DNA of 64,000 nucleotides from Diphasiastrum complanatum (GCA_029204225.1 CM055113.1:34066329-34130328); one strand, 5' to 3'. Counted from the stretch's first letter, positions 1 through 16,695 are shown. Made by a program: numbers and translations. Notes: a model not told the origin generated them from the letters alone.

Positions 1-2
1 AC

Positions 3-476
3 ATCGACAACATATGCTTTATCAATAATCATACTATCAGACGTTTCCTAGACAAAACTCAACCAAGAACACCCGACAATCCTTTCTGGATCCATCCCTA
101 GGAATACCTCGAGATAGATGGAAACGAGACCACAAGTAATTCAATGAACTTTTTGAATATCAAAATTTCTTTCGACCCAATTACTGGGCACATGACCTTG
201 TCCAAATATGATAAAAGAAGAGACCTTCAACTTTCGCTTTTTGCAATACATACACCTGGTCTCAGATAGATATGTGTTTAATTCATACAAGGTCATTATT
301 TCGCAAATGATAGCAGCTGTGTATTGTTGCAATAAGCAAGAAACTTTTCTTAGAGATACAAACACTTGTTGACACCTTTCAGAGTAATGGCTTCTCGCGA
401 GATAAATTGTGTCTGATCATAAACAAATTGTTATATCATAAAGTTTTTCCTGGGCTACAATTTGATTTGTCTTAAA
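3..476 (+). pseudogene. Decayed copy of an unknown retroelement-associated ORF (copy A), 5' end outside the window
   Basis: The plus strand translates in pieces into a protein similar to the C-terminal part of the ORF at 61452-62504. Shared blocks include FLDK, DN..WI.P.EYL, NFLNI and NSYKVI followed by a Tyr-Cys-Cys triplet, in the same order and spacing. This copy has in-frame stops (for example near 105 and 240) and at least one frameshift near 250, so it is not expressed as one protein. Amino-acid similarity is clearer than nucleotide identity, which suggests the ancestral sequence was coding. I do not recognise the family and see no catalytic motif. It runs directly into the hairpin and CT tract that also follow the other copy. 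The minus-strand ORF over this region is a shadow. Confidence 0.6.
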
Positions 477-496
477 ACATTGACACTATTTTGGCA

Positions 497-540
497 GGCA
501 GTTAGCTTTCCCTTAGGGGGAGCTAGTTGCCCCCTAAGGG
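497..540. other. Inverted repeat (hairpin) before a CT tract
   Basis: An 11-bp arm CCCTTAGGGGG at 510-520 pairs perfectly with CCCCCTAAGGG at 530-540 across a 9-base loop. An overlapping outer pair, 497-507 with 521-531, has two mismatches and corresponds to the perfect hairpin at 62495-62532 in the other copy. The stem position is therefore kept although the stem sequence differs. Role unknown; it could be a structural end of a mobile element or an RNA fold. Confidence 0.75.
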
Positions 541-568
541 AGTCACTAATTGTGGGTATGGTTGGAGG

Positions 569-2427
<1,859 letters not shown>

Positions 2428-2722
2428 AATAAATGTAAGAATCACAATGGATGTTAAAGCCTCAAACCTTGGGTGAATAGATAAAGTAATGCAACTAGCA
2501 GAGACTTTTACACCAACTTTATACAAAGAGGCATAAAATCTTTGACACCTCAAAAGAAAGCTCTAGAAAACATCTATGGATTAAAAGTAAGGATCGTAGT
2601 GGATATTAAAGCCTCAAAACCTCTATTATTAGATAAAGTAATGCAACTAGCAAGGCCTTTTCAGACCAACTTTACATAGGAAGGAATAAAATCATTGACA
2701 CCTCAAAATAAAGTCCTAGAAA
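2428..2722. repeat. Degenerate tandem duplication, unit about 145 bp
   Basis: Two diverged copies lie head to tail, at about 2428-2580 and 2581-2722. Each contains GATAAAGTAATGCAACTAGCA and a later TTGACACCTCAAAA block. The second copy is partly open (KASKP, DKVMQLA, SLTPQNK), which hints at a decayed retroelement coding segment, but no family can be named. Confidence 0.7.
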
Positions 2723-6075
<3,353 letters not shown>

Positions 6076-6268
6076 TCTTCCTATGCATCCTTGTGGTGTA
6101 AATCCGACTATCCTTTGGTCAAACCTTTATCTTACATTGATTCATAGGCTAACAAAGGCTTTTTTGTCATGGTTTTAGTCCTCAGGTTGGTCTCAAGAAG
6201 CTGTAGATCTTGGTTATGGGAATCTCCTTCCTCCTCCTAATCTATTCATTCAAATCTTTATATGCTGT

Positions 6269-6798
6269 ATGAAAAAAACTGTGATTTTGCATAGTTTTAT
6301 TACTGGAATTGTCATGCTACCTTTAATGCCATTATATTTGAGGATAAAGTGCTTTGTTTTGGATATCTTACATTGGGTTAAAATTTATATGAAATATGGT
6401 AAGAGCCGAATTGATCCTTTGGGAACCGTAGATAACTTTGCTGCTGATTTAGCTAGTCTTGCTGAAAAATATGAGGACAATGAGAGATTTTATAATCTGC
6501 ATATCAGAAAAGTTTTTTCTTATTTAGAAAAAGAAAATGGTCTTTTGTCTGCCAAACTACCTTTTCCATTTCTGATACGCCGCCTTTCCCACACCCTCTT
6601 GTCTTTTTAGATGAGTTGGATGAAAATAGCACTTCACAACTTGAAGTCGTTTCGCAAGACATCTGTGATATTGGAGACCAATCTACCATTGAGTCCTGCC
6701 AAGCTAAAAATTGTCAAATCACCATGACTCCTAGCTGCACTATCAAATTGAAGTCTGCCCTCACTGCTTACAAACTCTGGAGTCTACCTACCTTCTGA
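6269..6798 (+). pseudogene. Unrecognised open segment in two frames
   Basis: An open frame 6269-6610 (113 codons) is followed by another at 6616-6798 in a different frame. The reading around 6580-6620 suggests a single frameshift joining them. The first part has a hydrophobic start and then a charged stretch (EKYEDNERF, SYLEKENG) that could form a helix. No conserved catalytic or metal-binding motif is seen. It may be a small decayed gene or part of a mobile element. Confidence 0.25.
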
Positions 6799-7215
6799 GC
6801 AAACTTGGGCTCGGGTACGTGGACATTTTGACACTAGTTTTAGTAGAATGAACATGCACCAAGCCAGAATCTGGAACTGGAAAAGACCCTTCTTCAAATG
6901 CAGATGCGGTGACAAATGCAAAAACAATTCTTCCATTGTCTGGTTCGATCATGTCATTTGGTTCATGATGAACAGTCTGAGTAAATTCTTTCCTGGTGTA
7001 TGTTTTATCTAAACAATCTGAGTTCGGTTGTTTCTGGACAAAATATGGACATTTCCTAATATAAGTTTCTAATCTTAAGTTTAGAACTTATTAAGTTTCT
7101 ACTCATGGTCTTATAACACACATGCCATGGTAGAAGTTTATTAACAAGTACTCACATGTGGACTTGCAATACACATGCCACGGTGTTTTTTTAAAATTTT
7201 TTTTTTAAGTCTACC
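6799..7215. other. Spacer without a recognised feature
   Basis: No coding frame, repeat copy or structured element was identified, apart from a T-rich stretch at 7190-7205 just before an LTR fragment. Confidence 0.3.
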
Positions 7216-7800
7216 TATTGGGCTCTCACTAGTGTATGCTTGATTATGTGATTGGTAGCTACATGTTGCTTGAGTGATTCCCCATTCCTCATTGAGATTG
7301 ATCCATAGCTTAAGGGCTAGATCCATTCGATCTAGGATTGGTTGTGTTGGTTTCATTAGAGGAAGTTTGAGTTCAAAAAGGGCCGCATATGAATTCGTGC
7401 CAAGATCTCTTTTGCATTTTGTCACTATTTTCAACCAATATTTTTGAAATGCTATAACTTTTTAGTAGTAGCTCAGAAGTATGACATGTAATATATCATT
7501 GGAAAGCGCTCGTTCCAACGCACCAATTTTTGTTGCATTTTGATATGGCAATCAAAAGTTATGCCAATTTTAGTGTAGACTCAAAATGTAAGAAGTAACG
7601 TTACATTAAAGCCACTATGTCAAGAAACTATTGGGCCACATGTACAAAAGAAGTGAATAAAAAATGAAAAAGGAATCTTGATAAAAGGCCCTTTTTGTGT
7701 TTAAACTTCCTCTAATGGTCCAACATCCGTACCCTTGTGGTTGCTTGGTTTGGCATGCTTAGAACAAAATCTTGGTTTAGGACTTTATATGAATGATCAC
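7216..7800 (+). mobile_element. Gypsy LTR fragment, third copy, interrupted by a MITE
   Basis: The segments 7216-7353 and 7718-7790 together match the 3' part of the LTRs at 17852-18345 and 22296-22805. Shared pieces include GGGCTCTCACTAGTGTATGC, GATTGATCCATAGCTT, GGCATGCTTAGA and GGACTTTATA. The U3 part is missing and divergence is greater than between the other two LTRs. A 364-bp element with terminal inverted repeats interrupts it. The RT fragment at 7900-8215 may belong to the same old element. Confidence 0.8.
7354..7717. mobile_element. MITE with about 30-bp terminal inverted repeats, nested in an LTR
   Basis: The ends read CATTAGAGGAAGTTT at the left and AAACTTCCTCTAATG at the right. 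With a short divergent spacer the match continues into AAAAAGGGCC and GGCCCTTTTT. The element is 364 bp, AT-rich and has no coding capacity. The LTR sequence on both sides resumes at the expected place, so the boundaries are supported by an empty-site comparison with the other two LTR copies. No clear target duplication is visible; the superfamily is unassigned. Confidence 0.85.
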
Positions 7801-7899
7801 GAGACAACGGATGATGTGATCAGGGAACAATGGCCAAGGAGTTTTTCTGGATTATTGAGGAATCCAGAACTTTGAAGGAGGAACTAGCGTGACTGAATC

Positions 7900-8215
7900 C
7901 CACACAAGTATCTAAGGAAAAATTGATAAAAATAATTTGGGGACGAATGATGACCCAAAATATGTATCCATTGGGGCTGAACACGATCCAGATTTTATTA
8001 TGCACACAACGGAATTGTATAAGGCTATCTTCACATGGCCTTATGATGAACTACAGAGTGTTCCAAAAGAAATATACCAACACACAATTGATGTTACCAT
8101 TGATGCAAGGCCGGTTCAACCATAGAGGTATCGAATGAATCCAAAGCATGCGAATTGAGTGAGAGCTAATTGAAAGATTAGTCAAGGTGGGATTTATTTA
8201 TGCCATCAATGAGCA
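7900..8215 (+). pseudogene. Gypsy reverse transcriptase N-terminal fragment
   Basis: The plus strand encodes the region entering the RT domain of a Ty3/gypsy pol. It shows an FTWPYDEL block (family form usually F.WSY.D), a PKEI..HTID block, ARPVQ, RYRMNP and, in another frame, ELIERLVKVGFIYAI. A TAG at 8123-8125 stands where gypsy proteins usually have Gln or Arg. A frameshift near 8155 is needed to continue. No downstream catalytic motif remains, so this is a short relic. Confidence 0.75.
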
Positions 8216-8595
8216 TTAGATGATTTTTTTGTTAAATTCTTGATTCTTCTGAAGTGCAAATTTTCTTTTTTTCTATTTTTTCTACGATTTGAATGCCATG
8301 CGCACAACAAAGCTCCTCATGGTATATCAATCAACTTGGTTTACTAGTTGAGTTCTAATTAACCTTTCACTATCGAAACAAACTTCACTAACATGAATTT
8401 TTTTAAAGATACTGTTGAATTTTGAGAACAGAACGGAGGTGAGTACATTTCCAACGAATTCAAAGCTTACTGTATTGATCGAGGTATTATGCACACGAAG
8501 ATTGCATCTTACACATCTCATCAGATAGATCTCGATTCTACTAACAAAGTGCACAGTTTACTTGACAAAGCATGAGAAAGAAACGAACTTGAACT
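8216..8595. other. Spacer without a recognised gene
   Basis: AT-rich DNA between the RT scrap and the TCGCGAA-rich block. Only short spurious frames are seen. Confidence 0.3.
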
Positions 8596-8599
8596 CGAA

Positions 8600-9370
8600 A
8601 CATTTTTATTCGTGATCAACCTCGAAGGATTCGTGAAATTTGTCTTGCAGTCAACTCAAAAGATTCGCGAAACAATTTTTTGTAGAAGCTCGTGGTTTTT
8701 TCTTGTTGTAGCTCAAAAGAATCTTGTCGCGAAATATTTGGTTTCTTGTTCAAACCTTAGATGTCGCGAAATTGTCGTGAACAATTCGCGAAATCTTCTT
8801 ATTTTTCTTCAAGCTCAAGAATTGTCATCTGTCGCGAACAATTCACGAAAGACGAAAATGTCGCGAAGAGAAGTGTTGTGAATAATTCGTGAAACACAAA
8901 GCTGTAAAGAAGAGATGGACTGTCGTGAATAATTCGCGAACAGAAATTATTCGACCCTGAAAATAGAGCGTCTATTTGAATATCAACCATCGTAAAGGTT
9001 CAGATTTATTGTTACAGAGTTAAAAGGCCAAAAGACTTGTAAATAAAAGGCCAAAAGACCTGTCCTAGTAGCAATATAAATACATGCGCACTACTCATTG
9101 TAAACAACTCTCAGAACTCTCAAACACTCAAACTGAAGAGATTCTCAAACTCACTCAATCAGAGACACAACAACGAGATAAGACAACAAGAGATGTATAT
9201 TGATGATTCAGATTCAGAATTATAGATTCATTTTTGATCAATAGTTTTTGTTTGTCTAAAATTGTCTTATGTTGTCTCTTAATTCCGCATATTATTTCTG
9301 CACGCATATACAATCACAACAAATATTGTTCTACTAGTACATAGATCAGATACAGAACCGATTGAAGACA
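8600..9370 (+). mobile_element. LTR-like block with about a dozen TCGCGAA-type motifs and a TATA box
   Basis: Between 8625 and 8945 the motif ATTCGCGAA or GTCGCGAA and one-base variants recur about 12 times, many containing the palindrome TTCGCGAA. An AATATAAATAC TATA-like box follows at about 9074, then a CA-rich leader. This order of clustered short repeats, TATA box and leader is typical of LTR retrotransposon promoters. A degenerate primer-site-like CTGGTATTAG is at 9371. No partner LTR was found, so it may be a solo LTR. Confidence 0.45.
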
Positions 9371-9435
9371 CTGGTATTAGTTTGATTTATTCAAACTTTC
9401 ATCGTTTTCTCTATGAAAAAATAATTACTATTTTT

Positions 9436-9622
9436 CCTACATTACCGTCCTTCAATTTCCATTTTGAGTCGTCGTCTTCAGGTTTTACTTCTGTACTTGT
9501 AACAACATCCCATAATTCGCTGGCGATTAGCAAGGTCTTCATCTTAAATTTTCACAAATGATGATTGGATCCATTCAGCTTGTCTGTGATAAGACCAACT
9601 TTACTTTGAGAATTCATCTAGA
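9436..9622 (-). pseudogene. Copia gag N-terminal fragment (same family as 43156-43370)
   Basis: The minus strand is very similar, at nucleotide level, to 43135-43325 on the plus strand. It encodes the start of a copia gag: an ITDKLNGSN block, KFKMKTLLI and ELWDVV, typical of the DUF4219/UBN2 gag family. A TGA replaces a Trp codon in the LWKF block. Similarity stops near 9440 and continues upstream of the start codon, so leader sequence is included. Confidence 0.85.
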
Positions 9623-9722
9623 ACTTAGTCTGTCGATTGCTGATAAGCAATAGCGCAATAGCAATCTCTAAAACAATTCTAAGAAGTGAGCTAGAATGCT
9701 CAGGAGTGTTCAAGCTCATAGG

Positions 9723-9846
<124 letters not shown>

Positions 9847-9904
9847 AACTATTCAAATGCTTGCTGATAACTTCTGATTTGATAATGAAAATGTATGAAT
9901 ATGA

Positions 9905-10510
9905 ACAGCTATTTATACTGAGAAATTAGTTCGTCAATTGTGATCGCCAATTCATTGGTGATCCACTGGCATCCATTCAGTTCCTTGTCATTAATTGCTG
10001 ATAATCGGTGAAATTGGTCGTAAACAGTTTGTCTGCACAAATGAACCAAAACTATAGCTCTGCAGAAATGAACTAAGACAACCACAAGCGACACTGTCGC
10101 AAAAAGGCGACAGTGTCGAGATTTTGCAAAAAATGCGAAAAATCCGAAGGTGCCCTTAAATCTCATTTAGGGTTGCCGCACACTTTGCCAGAGTCATTTC
10201 CTTAACATTTGAGGCTCTTTGGAAAAAAGCAAAAAATGTGACACTGTGATTTTACACGAGATTTCTGACAGGCAAAAAATGCGAAAAAGGCGACACAGCA
10301 TTTTTCAACGGGATTCTTGACAAGTGAAAAAGACGACAATGTTGTCAACTCTGTGTATTTCTGCAGACTGTGTAAAAACACTTGTAATTCTACAGACTGT
10401 GTAAAGACTCGAAAAAATCTGCAGAACTGGATAAACAATGGATAAAGATTTAAACCGATCAGTCGATTAGTAATATTATGCCTTAAAATATTTAAAAAAA
10501 AAGGCATAAT
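9905..10510. repeat. Block of short dispersed motifs and hairpins, LTR-like
   Basis: A perfect 12-bp inverted repeat, CGACACTGTCGC at 10089-10100 and GCGACAGTGTCG at 10107-10118, has a 6-base loop. GCAAAAAATGCGAAAA-type and CTGCAGACTGTGTAAA-type motifs repeat between 10125 and 10410. ATTATGCCTT (10475-10484) and AAGGCATAAT (10501-10510) form another perfect stem. The pattern resembles an LTR U3 region, but no partner was found. The open frames here are products of the repeats. Confidence 0.5.
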
Positions 10511-11867
10511 CTACCTCCAAAAACTAGAACATACATCAACATGGGCTGTATTTAGAATGTTGTTGACAACTGGACGCACTGGCTTCAAAAGTTTAGATCT
10601 TCATGCTCCATTGCATATTGATGTATAATGTAAATGTTGTACATCTAACATGATAAGAATATTAAGAATGGTCTTTGAAACGTGCTCTTAGGTAGTACAA
10701 TGCTCACTTTGAGCATGATATATGGTGTTTTGATCAAGTTCCTATGAGATTCTATTTGGTATGGTTTTAGCTTGAATAGAAGCACTTTAAGGAAGCAAGC
10801 TATTGAATTTGCACTGGCATTAATATGCATTGACTTCTAACAATATTGATGTGTAAGTAATGTTTTTTTTGTTGTTTAGACCACTTTGACTTGGAAGTTG
10901 TTCATCGACACGTGTTTAAGATATGTATGTTATTGACATAAGGGCACACGGTCTTTTTTTATCATTAGGGATCATAGAGCATTTACATTTAATGGGACAA
11001 TTTTCTACTATAAAATTCGAAGACTTGTAGAAGTGGTCAAATCCAGTTTGTAGCATTTCTCTGTGTTGGGAATACCCAACATTGGCGCTTCATTCTGCAT
11101 TTTTACTAGGTTTTTACACAGGCGAAAAACCTGAGTAAAAAAATAGACAGAGAGAGATTGGCACGAGGTGAGGTGGTGGTTGAGGAGGACAAAAGAGTGA
11201 AACATACATTTCAAAAAGTGTTGATGATTAGCCATGCTTTTACACCATTAAAGAAGGGGATGCCAAAGAAATATTAAAATCTGCAAGAAAAGACCTTACA
11301 TGCTCTGTATAGCCGACATACCTTATAACTTTTGGATGAATTTTTTTTTCAATGATAAATCTCCATTCATTTATGGAAGGCTTTTTGGAATACACAACTC
11401 CTATTTGGAGGGGAGTTGTATTCCACTATTTGGAGAGGAGTTGTATTCCACTCTAGCTAGCAAACTGTAGTTGTTCAAAAAGTATGCTTGAGGTCTACAA
11501 TGTTGAACTAGAGAATGTTGTTTGGTAAGTTTTAAAATAACATATTCACTTTATTTTTTATTTGTTTATGTGTTCCTTTACATTCTTCTCAATTAATTTA
11601 TATAAAGTGAATAAATTTAATTTATTCTATTCATTTTTTTTCTAGTACAAACCTAAAGTTAGAAATGTTGGGAGAGTGAGGCATAGGTTATTATTCACTT
11701 CATGCCAAGTACTCAATGTTGTATTACAATACAGCTGGCAAAACAAGTTTTGGCAATCATTTTGAATATCAACTATTTCAAAAAAATTGAAGAATCCCAT
11801 GAGCGGTTTAATGGCTTGTCTGTATTAAAATCCACAAATATTAAAAAATCACTTGAGTGAAATTTTT
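10511..11867. other. AT-rich DNA without a gene; small duplication with hairpin at 11376-11452
   Basis: No gene is visible. At 11397-11447 a 25-bp unit ending in GGAGTTGTATTCCAC is present twice in tandem. GGAATACACAACTCC just upstream is its inverted complement with a 2-base insertion. The rest is AT-rich with short poly-T runs. Confidence 0.45.
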
Positions 11868-12175
11868 TCACCCCCTACAAATTGAGCGAGGGGGGTCGCC
11901 CTCTGAGGCCATTCCACAGGGGAAGGGCCTTCGGTAGAGGGCGGTAGCCCAAGGTGCAAGGCCCTTCCCATGAAGGAACGGCCGAGGAGGTGGACCTTCC
12001 TTGACGTGAAAACTTTTTTACTTTTTTTTTTTCCTTTTTTTTGCCGTAATTTTTTTTTAACATGCACCTTCAGCGCAAAAGGTGCATGTAAAAAATTTAC
12101 GGCAAAAAAAGGAGGCACACAAATTTTGTTGTGGGAGGCACCTCCTTTTTCTTCATGAAAAAGGAAAAAATGACA
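11868..12175. mobile_element. Foldback/MITE-like element, copy 1
   Basis: Two nested structures mark this non-coding element. A perfect 12-bp stem pairs GGGAAGGGCCTT (11920-11931) with AAGGCCCTTCCC (11958-11969). A longer palindrome around 12035-12108 has arms with GCCGTAA, CATGCACCTT and the reverse order AAGGTGCATG, TTTACGGC. The same arrangement recurs in 12335-12665, showing a transposed family. Boundaries are approximate and no target duplication was identified. Confidence 0.75.
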
Positions 12176-12334
12176 CTATGATATAGTAATTTAACATTCT
12201 AATAATCATTCAATAGATGTGTAGTGAGCTATTTTGATTTTACTCCTTGGTTTTTGATAAAATTATTCATATCAAAATGTAATTTATTTATTTTTCTTGT
12301 ATGTCCTCATTTGTGTGAGGAACTCCCAGCCTAG

Positions 12335-12665
12335 GGAGAGGGGGGGGGGGGGGGGGGGTTGTGGTGGGGGGAGGTTGCCCTCTGAGCATTCCGCCCAAGA
12401 AGGGCGTGCACTTGAGGGTGGTAGCCCAAGGGCGGAATGCCTTGAGGAGGCATTCGTCCTTGTCGTAAAATCAGTTTTTACTTTTTTTTAAATGATTTTT
12501 TTATCATAACTTTTTTTTCACATGCACCTTCCACGTGGAAGGTGCGCGGAAGGTGCATGTAGAAGTAAAATTACAGCAAAAAAAAAACCTAGAGGTTGAC
12601 AGATCGCTCTCTGTGAGGCACATCCATTTCCTTCATTAAAAAGCAAAAAGTGATTTTACGTCGAG
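12335..12665. mobile_element. Foldback/MITE-like element, copy 2, with a poly-G run
   Basis: It shares with copy 1 the order of a GCCCTCTGAG block, GGTAGCCCAAGG, a T-rich stretch, CATGCACCTT and a late CTTCATTAAAAAG block. Its GC stem is GCATTCCGCCC (12386-12396) with GGGCGGAATGC (12430-12440), a different sequence from copy 1 but equally perfect. ACATGCACCTTCC (12520-12532) pairs with GGAAGGTGCATGT (12548-12560) and encloses a CACGTG core. A run of about 18 G near 12341 precedes it. Confidence 0.75.
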
Positions 12666-13387
12666 AAAGAAGCCTAAATTGGACCAAAATTTAATAATTG
12701 AAGGATTTTAACTTGCAATTGTTTGGAGTTGTAGGATTTAGAAGCCAACAACTGAAAAAATAGATAACCTTCCAAACTTTCAATGTCGCAGTAAGTGTAC
12801 AGAAAAATTGATCCATGTGAGCTAGGAATTGAAGGTTTGCTTGTATCTGCTAACCTTTGCTATATGACATACATTCCACTTGAACTTTTTGCTCTTGGAA
12901 ATCCTTTTATGAGGCTAATTGGCATTAAACCCCTAACTTCATGGAGAAGAAAAGAGACCTTCATTGCTATTATACTTATTTGTAACTGGATCTACTGCTC
13001 TTTCCAGCCAATTGGCCCTATTCTTTCAAGAAGCAAATAGTTTCTGTGCCAAAAGATTTGAATAAATCTGAGTTGAAGAATTTTTGGGTTTTGAGAATCT
13101 AAGTAAGAACTACCCTGTTGATCCCTTCTTTTTGAATGCCATCTTCTTTGCTTATTCAAGCTTCCAAGCTGACATTAAAAAAACAATCCAATTCAGCAGA
13201 ACCACATGAAAGCATGCACAAAGATTTCTGAGATAGAAACTGCTTTACAGTAATGATTTTGTCACATCCAGCTAAAAAATACCAATGTATTCTCAGTATC
13301 AAGCAATATGCTTGGCCTTTGAATGAGATTATCATAATCATGAATGCAGCTCAACCTCAACCAGAGTTGAATCACCCCTAATGTATC
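12666..13387. other. Region 3' of the CASP-like gene; no clear gene
   Basis: The minus-strand 3' UTR of the CASP-like gene should lie in the right part of this stretch. An 81-codon plus-strand frame at 12795-13040 has no recognisable motif and is probably chance. Confidence 0.35.
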
Positions 13388-16300
13388 TTAAGCTCTTAAC
13401 AACTCTAGTAACTGGTATCCTGATAAGAGACTGGAAGGAGCTATGCTGAAAAAGGCCAAGAAGCTCATGCTCACAGAGGCTTCTGCCTGAGTGCAAAAAT
13501 TTTGAAGTCCATTGCATATAGCCGGCCAGGCAGAGCCCAACCCGTCTTGTGATAATACAGTTGCTGTTGCGCCTGAAGAACTTGCAGACATCAACAAGTA
13601 TGCCAGAACCTACAAAAGTACTACTGAGATTAGTACACAAAGAAAAGTAAATCTGAGATTCAGGTTTGAAGTACTATGCAAATTTCAGAGCTGATTGCAG
13701 ATAAAAAAATTGATAATCCAAAGTTTCTCTTGTTCCAATTATCAAACAACCCCTGATACTGCAAGTGTTCTGCATGGATCTTTAAATAGGTTGCTTTGAT
13801 AAACAAGAATAGAAGGTTATTTTTCCTCAAATTCACTTGTCAGTTTCTCTTCTACATGCAGAAAACTGGAGGAATAGACTTTGAGTTTATGCATTTTGTT
13901 CTGCCTTTCTAGTGGCAATTCAGGGTCCGGGGATGCTAAATGGTAGAAAAGCAAATGCACCTTTAAAAGCAACATGGATCAAGGTAAATTTAGCGAGACC
14001 AGAATTTCTAAGGAATGATAAGGTCGAAATTCCTGATGGCACCAACATGCTTGTAGATATAAACTCTTTTGCAGAACTAAAGCAGAATTCATGTTGTGCA
14101 AGCAATTGCACTGACTGTTTCGAAGAATATTTTCAGTCTTCACAGGATTTGAATTATCATGGAGCTCATCTTCAATTGGTCAGCGTATGGAACTCGGATA
14201 AACAAACTGTAAAGAGATTTGGCAACACCCCACTGTAGGGTAAACTTTTGATCTGCAAATCTTCCAAAAAGCACGAAGAGATCAGTACATTGAAAGTGAC
14301 TTACTGCACTAATGAGTTCCATGGATCGCCTAAGAAGTAAATTTAAAGTACTGAAAAATAAGCGAAAGATATATTCCAAAAGCATGTTTTGTGAATGAGG
14401 TACGATTAGGATGATTGGGTAAGGATGATCTTTAGTTGATAATAAGAATATGTGTGCCACTGTGGTGACATAGTTTTGAACCTCTTAGGGCCTCAACCTT
14501 CAATTTCTTAGAAAAAGGTTAGGATCGGATACCCAATAAAAAATGTACCAGAGTTCTTTTGAAAATTTTCCAGGGGCTTAGCTGAAAACATGAATTTAGG
14601 AACTTCGTTATTTCCATAAATCTGAGTTATGCTTTTGAGGGTTTGATCACAGAAATCTGTTTGCTACAGTAGGGCATTGCATATTCCTTATATGAAGTGC
14701 AAATCTTACACGCAGAAGTTAGGGAGATATAAACTGTAAGCTTAGGTTTTTTTGTGCATGCATGGATATGACAGAAAAAATCAGAGATCCCTACATAATT
14801 GCCTAACAGATCACATTTGGGTTGCTTTACATCCTTGAAGGTGAATTATGGATGAAAATCATATTTTATCTAGAAACTGAAGGTTCAAATTGCAAATAAA
14901 ACTTTGCATGCTCTGAACTTGATTGAAACTCTTGAACCTTGACTCCTTACAATGAAAGATATGGCGTGCAGATAAAAGGCATCCCCATGCGTCTCAACTT
15001 AGAAGCAGTAGCAAAAGAAAATTTATCTGTAAAATCTGAATACTGGATCCTCTTATGATAATTTTGCTGTTCAGATATCACTTGCTTGCTACTACTCAGC
15101 TCAAAAAAAAGACTAGCAAAAATCATCAAGATGAAAAATATTCAAAAGCAATCAATTACAGTATAGTGCAATGATATGTGAATATGGGCAAGAAGTTCAC
15201 CTGATCACAAACAAAAGTGGCACAAGCTCCGCCCCATGGAGGCAGCAAATTTTTTCCATACCCATACTTGTATGTCCAATGGGCAACTTGCAAAATGGAA
15301 TACACAAATGCTAGGACATTGATAGCCAACAAATAGCTGCAACAATCCATGCACAGAAAAGTTTTCAGTAGGAGTGTTAATTTTAGGGAGAAGAAAAGGG
15401 GAAAACAAATAACATTGTGAATGAACTTAATGCACAGATTTTACTAATCAACTTATTCTAAAACTGTCATCCTTTGCATGTTCCTGATTGATTACAAGCA
15501 AGTTAAATTGGCAGAATTCCACAATTTACCACACAAATGTGGAATGTAACAGAGAAAGCTCAGCAGTTCATTACACTCTGGTTTCTCATGTATGACACTT
15601 TTTCCAATACGTTTTTGAAAAGCCTGTGATACGATTGGGAGAAGAAAATTGACTAGTAAGGGAACGATTGAAATTGGATTCCAAATTTCAAAAACACTAA
15701 AGAAATGTTTTAAACAGCAATAAATAGAATAGTAAAAGCAGTCTCTGGCAAATCCAACCTACTGAGACAAACAGCACCTTGAGTAAATTCTTGAAAACCT
15801 GTTGCTTCAAAACTTATGTTTTTTGTTTCCTAAATTTGACAATAAACCTTCTAGGCAAGCCAAGAAATATGCTAGTCCGTGAACCACAGACACGACGTAA
15901 GGTTACGGTCTAGAGGCAACCATAGAATGGCAGGTGATTCAGAAAGAAAGATGTGCTCTCCATATGGATGAAAAATTGGGCACACTCAGACAAAATACGT
16001 GCAAATTGGTTCAGGACTATCTCCTCTTGCTGAATACAAATGGAGCAAAATGAATGGAAAAGACATCTTTGTGTCCTTATCTCAGATGGTTCATCCTCTA
16101 CATCCTTCCCATAATTCCAACTAAGTACCAGAAATAGGAAATCACAACGATCCATGCAAATATTTTCTCACTTGAAAGCTCCATAATTGTCAAACTTAAA
16201 TCCATTCTGCGAAGTTGCCGCTATCACCGAAAACGCTATAATTGAGAATACAATAGTAGCAAGGCGCAAAGCCAATTCCACAAGGGTAGGGGCAGAAAAG

Positions 16301-16494
16301 CTGGGCCTCCCATAGATGGGCGATCCAGAATATGGAGGGTAAGCCGAGGTTGGATGAACATCCACACCAAAGTGAGATTGATGATGGGCTGCTGCAGATC
16401 GGCCTCCCATTGATCCATCTGCCGCATTATAGGAGCCACTCTGCTGAGATCGGTGTCCTTCTTGGGAGCTTTCTTCAATCACCTCCATCCCCAT
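13388..16494 (-). CDS. CASP-like (CASPL) four-span membrane protein, three exons
   Basis: Model: exon 1 16494-16172, exon 2 15336-15201, exon 3 13609-13388, giving 226 residues. Junctions have GT donors (GTGAGA, GTGAAC) and AG acceptors (GCAG, GTAG) and keep frame. The N-terminus (1-70) is hydrophilic, rich in Ser, His and Gly. Four membrane spans lie at about 71-94, 109-130, 147-168 and 197-220. The family's conserved Arg in span 1 (R77) and Asp in span 3 (D152, in CDQVLAYLLMSAS) are present. CASP-like proteins are plant plasma-membrane scaffold proteins; CASPs proper organise the Casparian strip, but most CASPL members have no known role. Length fits the family. The start ATG is the first in frame; a second Met follows two codons later. 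Introns are 835 and 1591 bp. A GA tract (minus-strand reading) lies about 200 bp upstream. It looks intact; the exact subfamily is uncertain. Confidence 0.9.
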
Positions 16495-16694
16495 CTTCTT
16501 ATTGTCAGCTGATTGATGAATTTTCTTGTGTGCTACAAATTTGATGATGAATTCTGCAAAGGAAGTAGTTAATTCCTGTCAAATTGTACATGAGAATTGC
16601 TGCCTAGCTTTCCCTCTCCTCTCCTTACTTCACCTCTCAATTGTGTGATTCTTCTTCATCAAATATAACTATGGAATTGAGGATTTGGATCCAT

Positions 16695-16695
<1 letters not shown>

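Noticed and set aside
12795-13040. 81-codon ORF with hydrophobic stretch
   Set aside because: No homologous motif, no splice context, and AT-rich codon use like the surrounding spacer.
13912-14238. 108-codon plus-strand ORF
   Set aside because: It lies inside intron 2 of the CASP-like gene on the opposite strand and has no motif.
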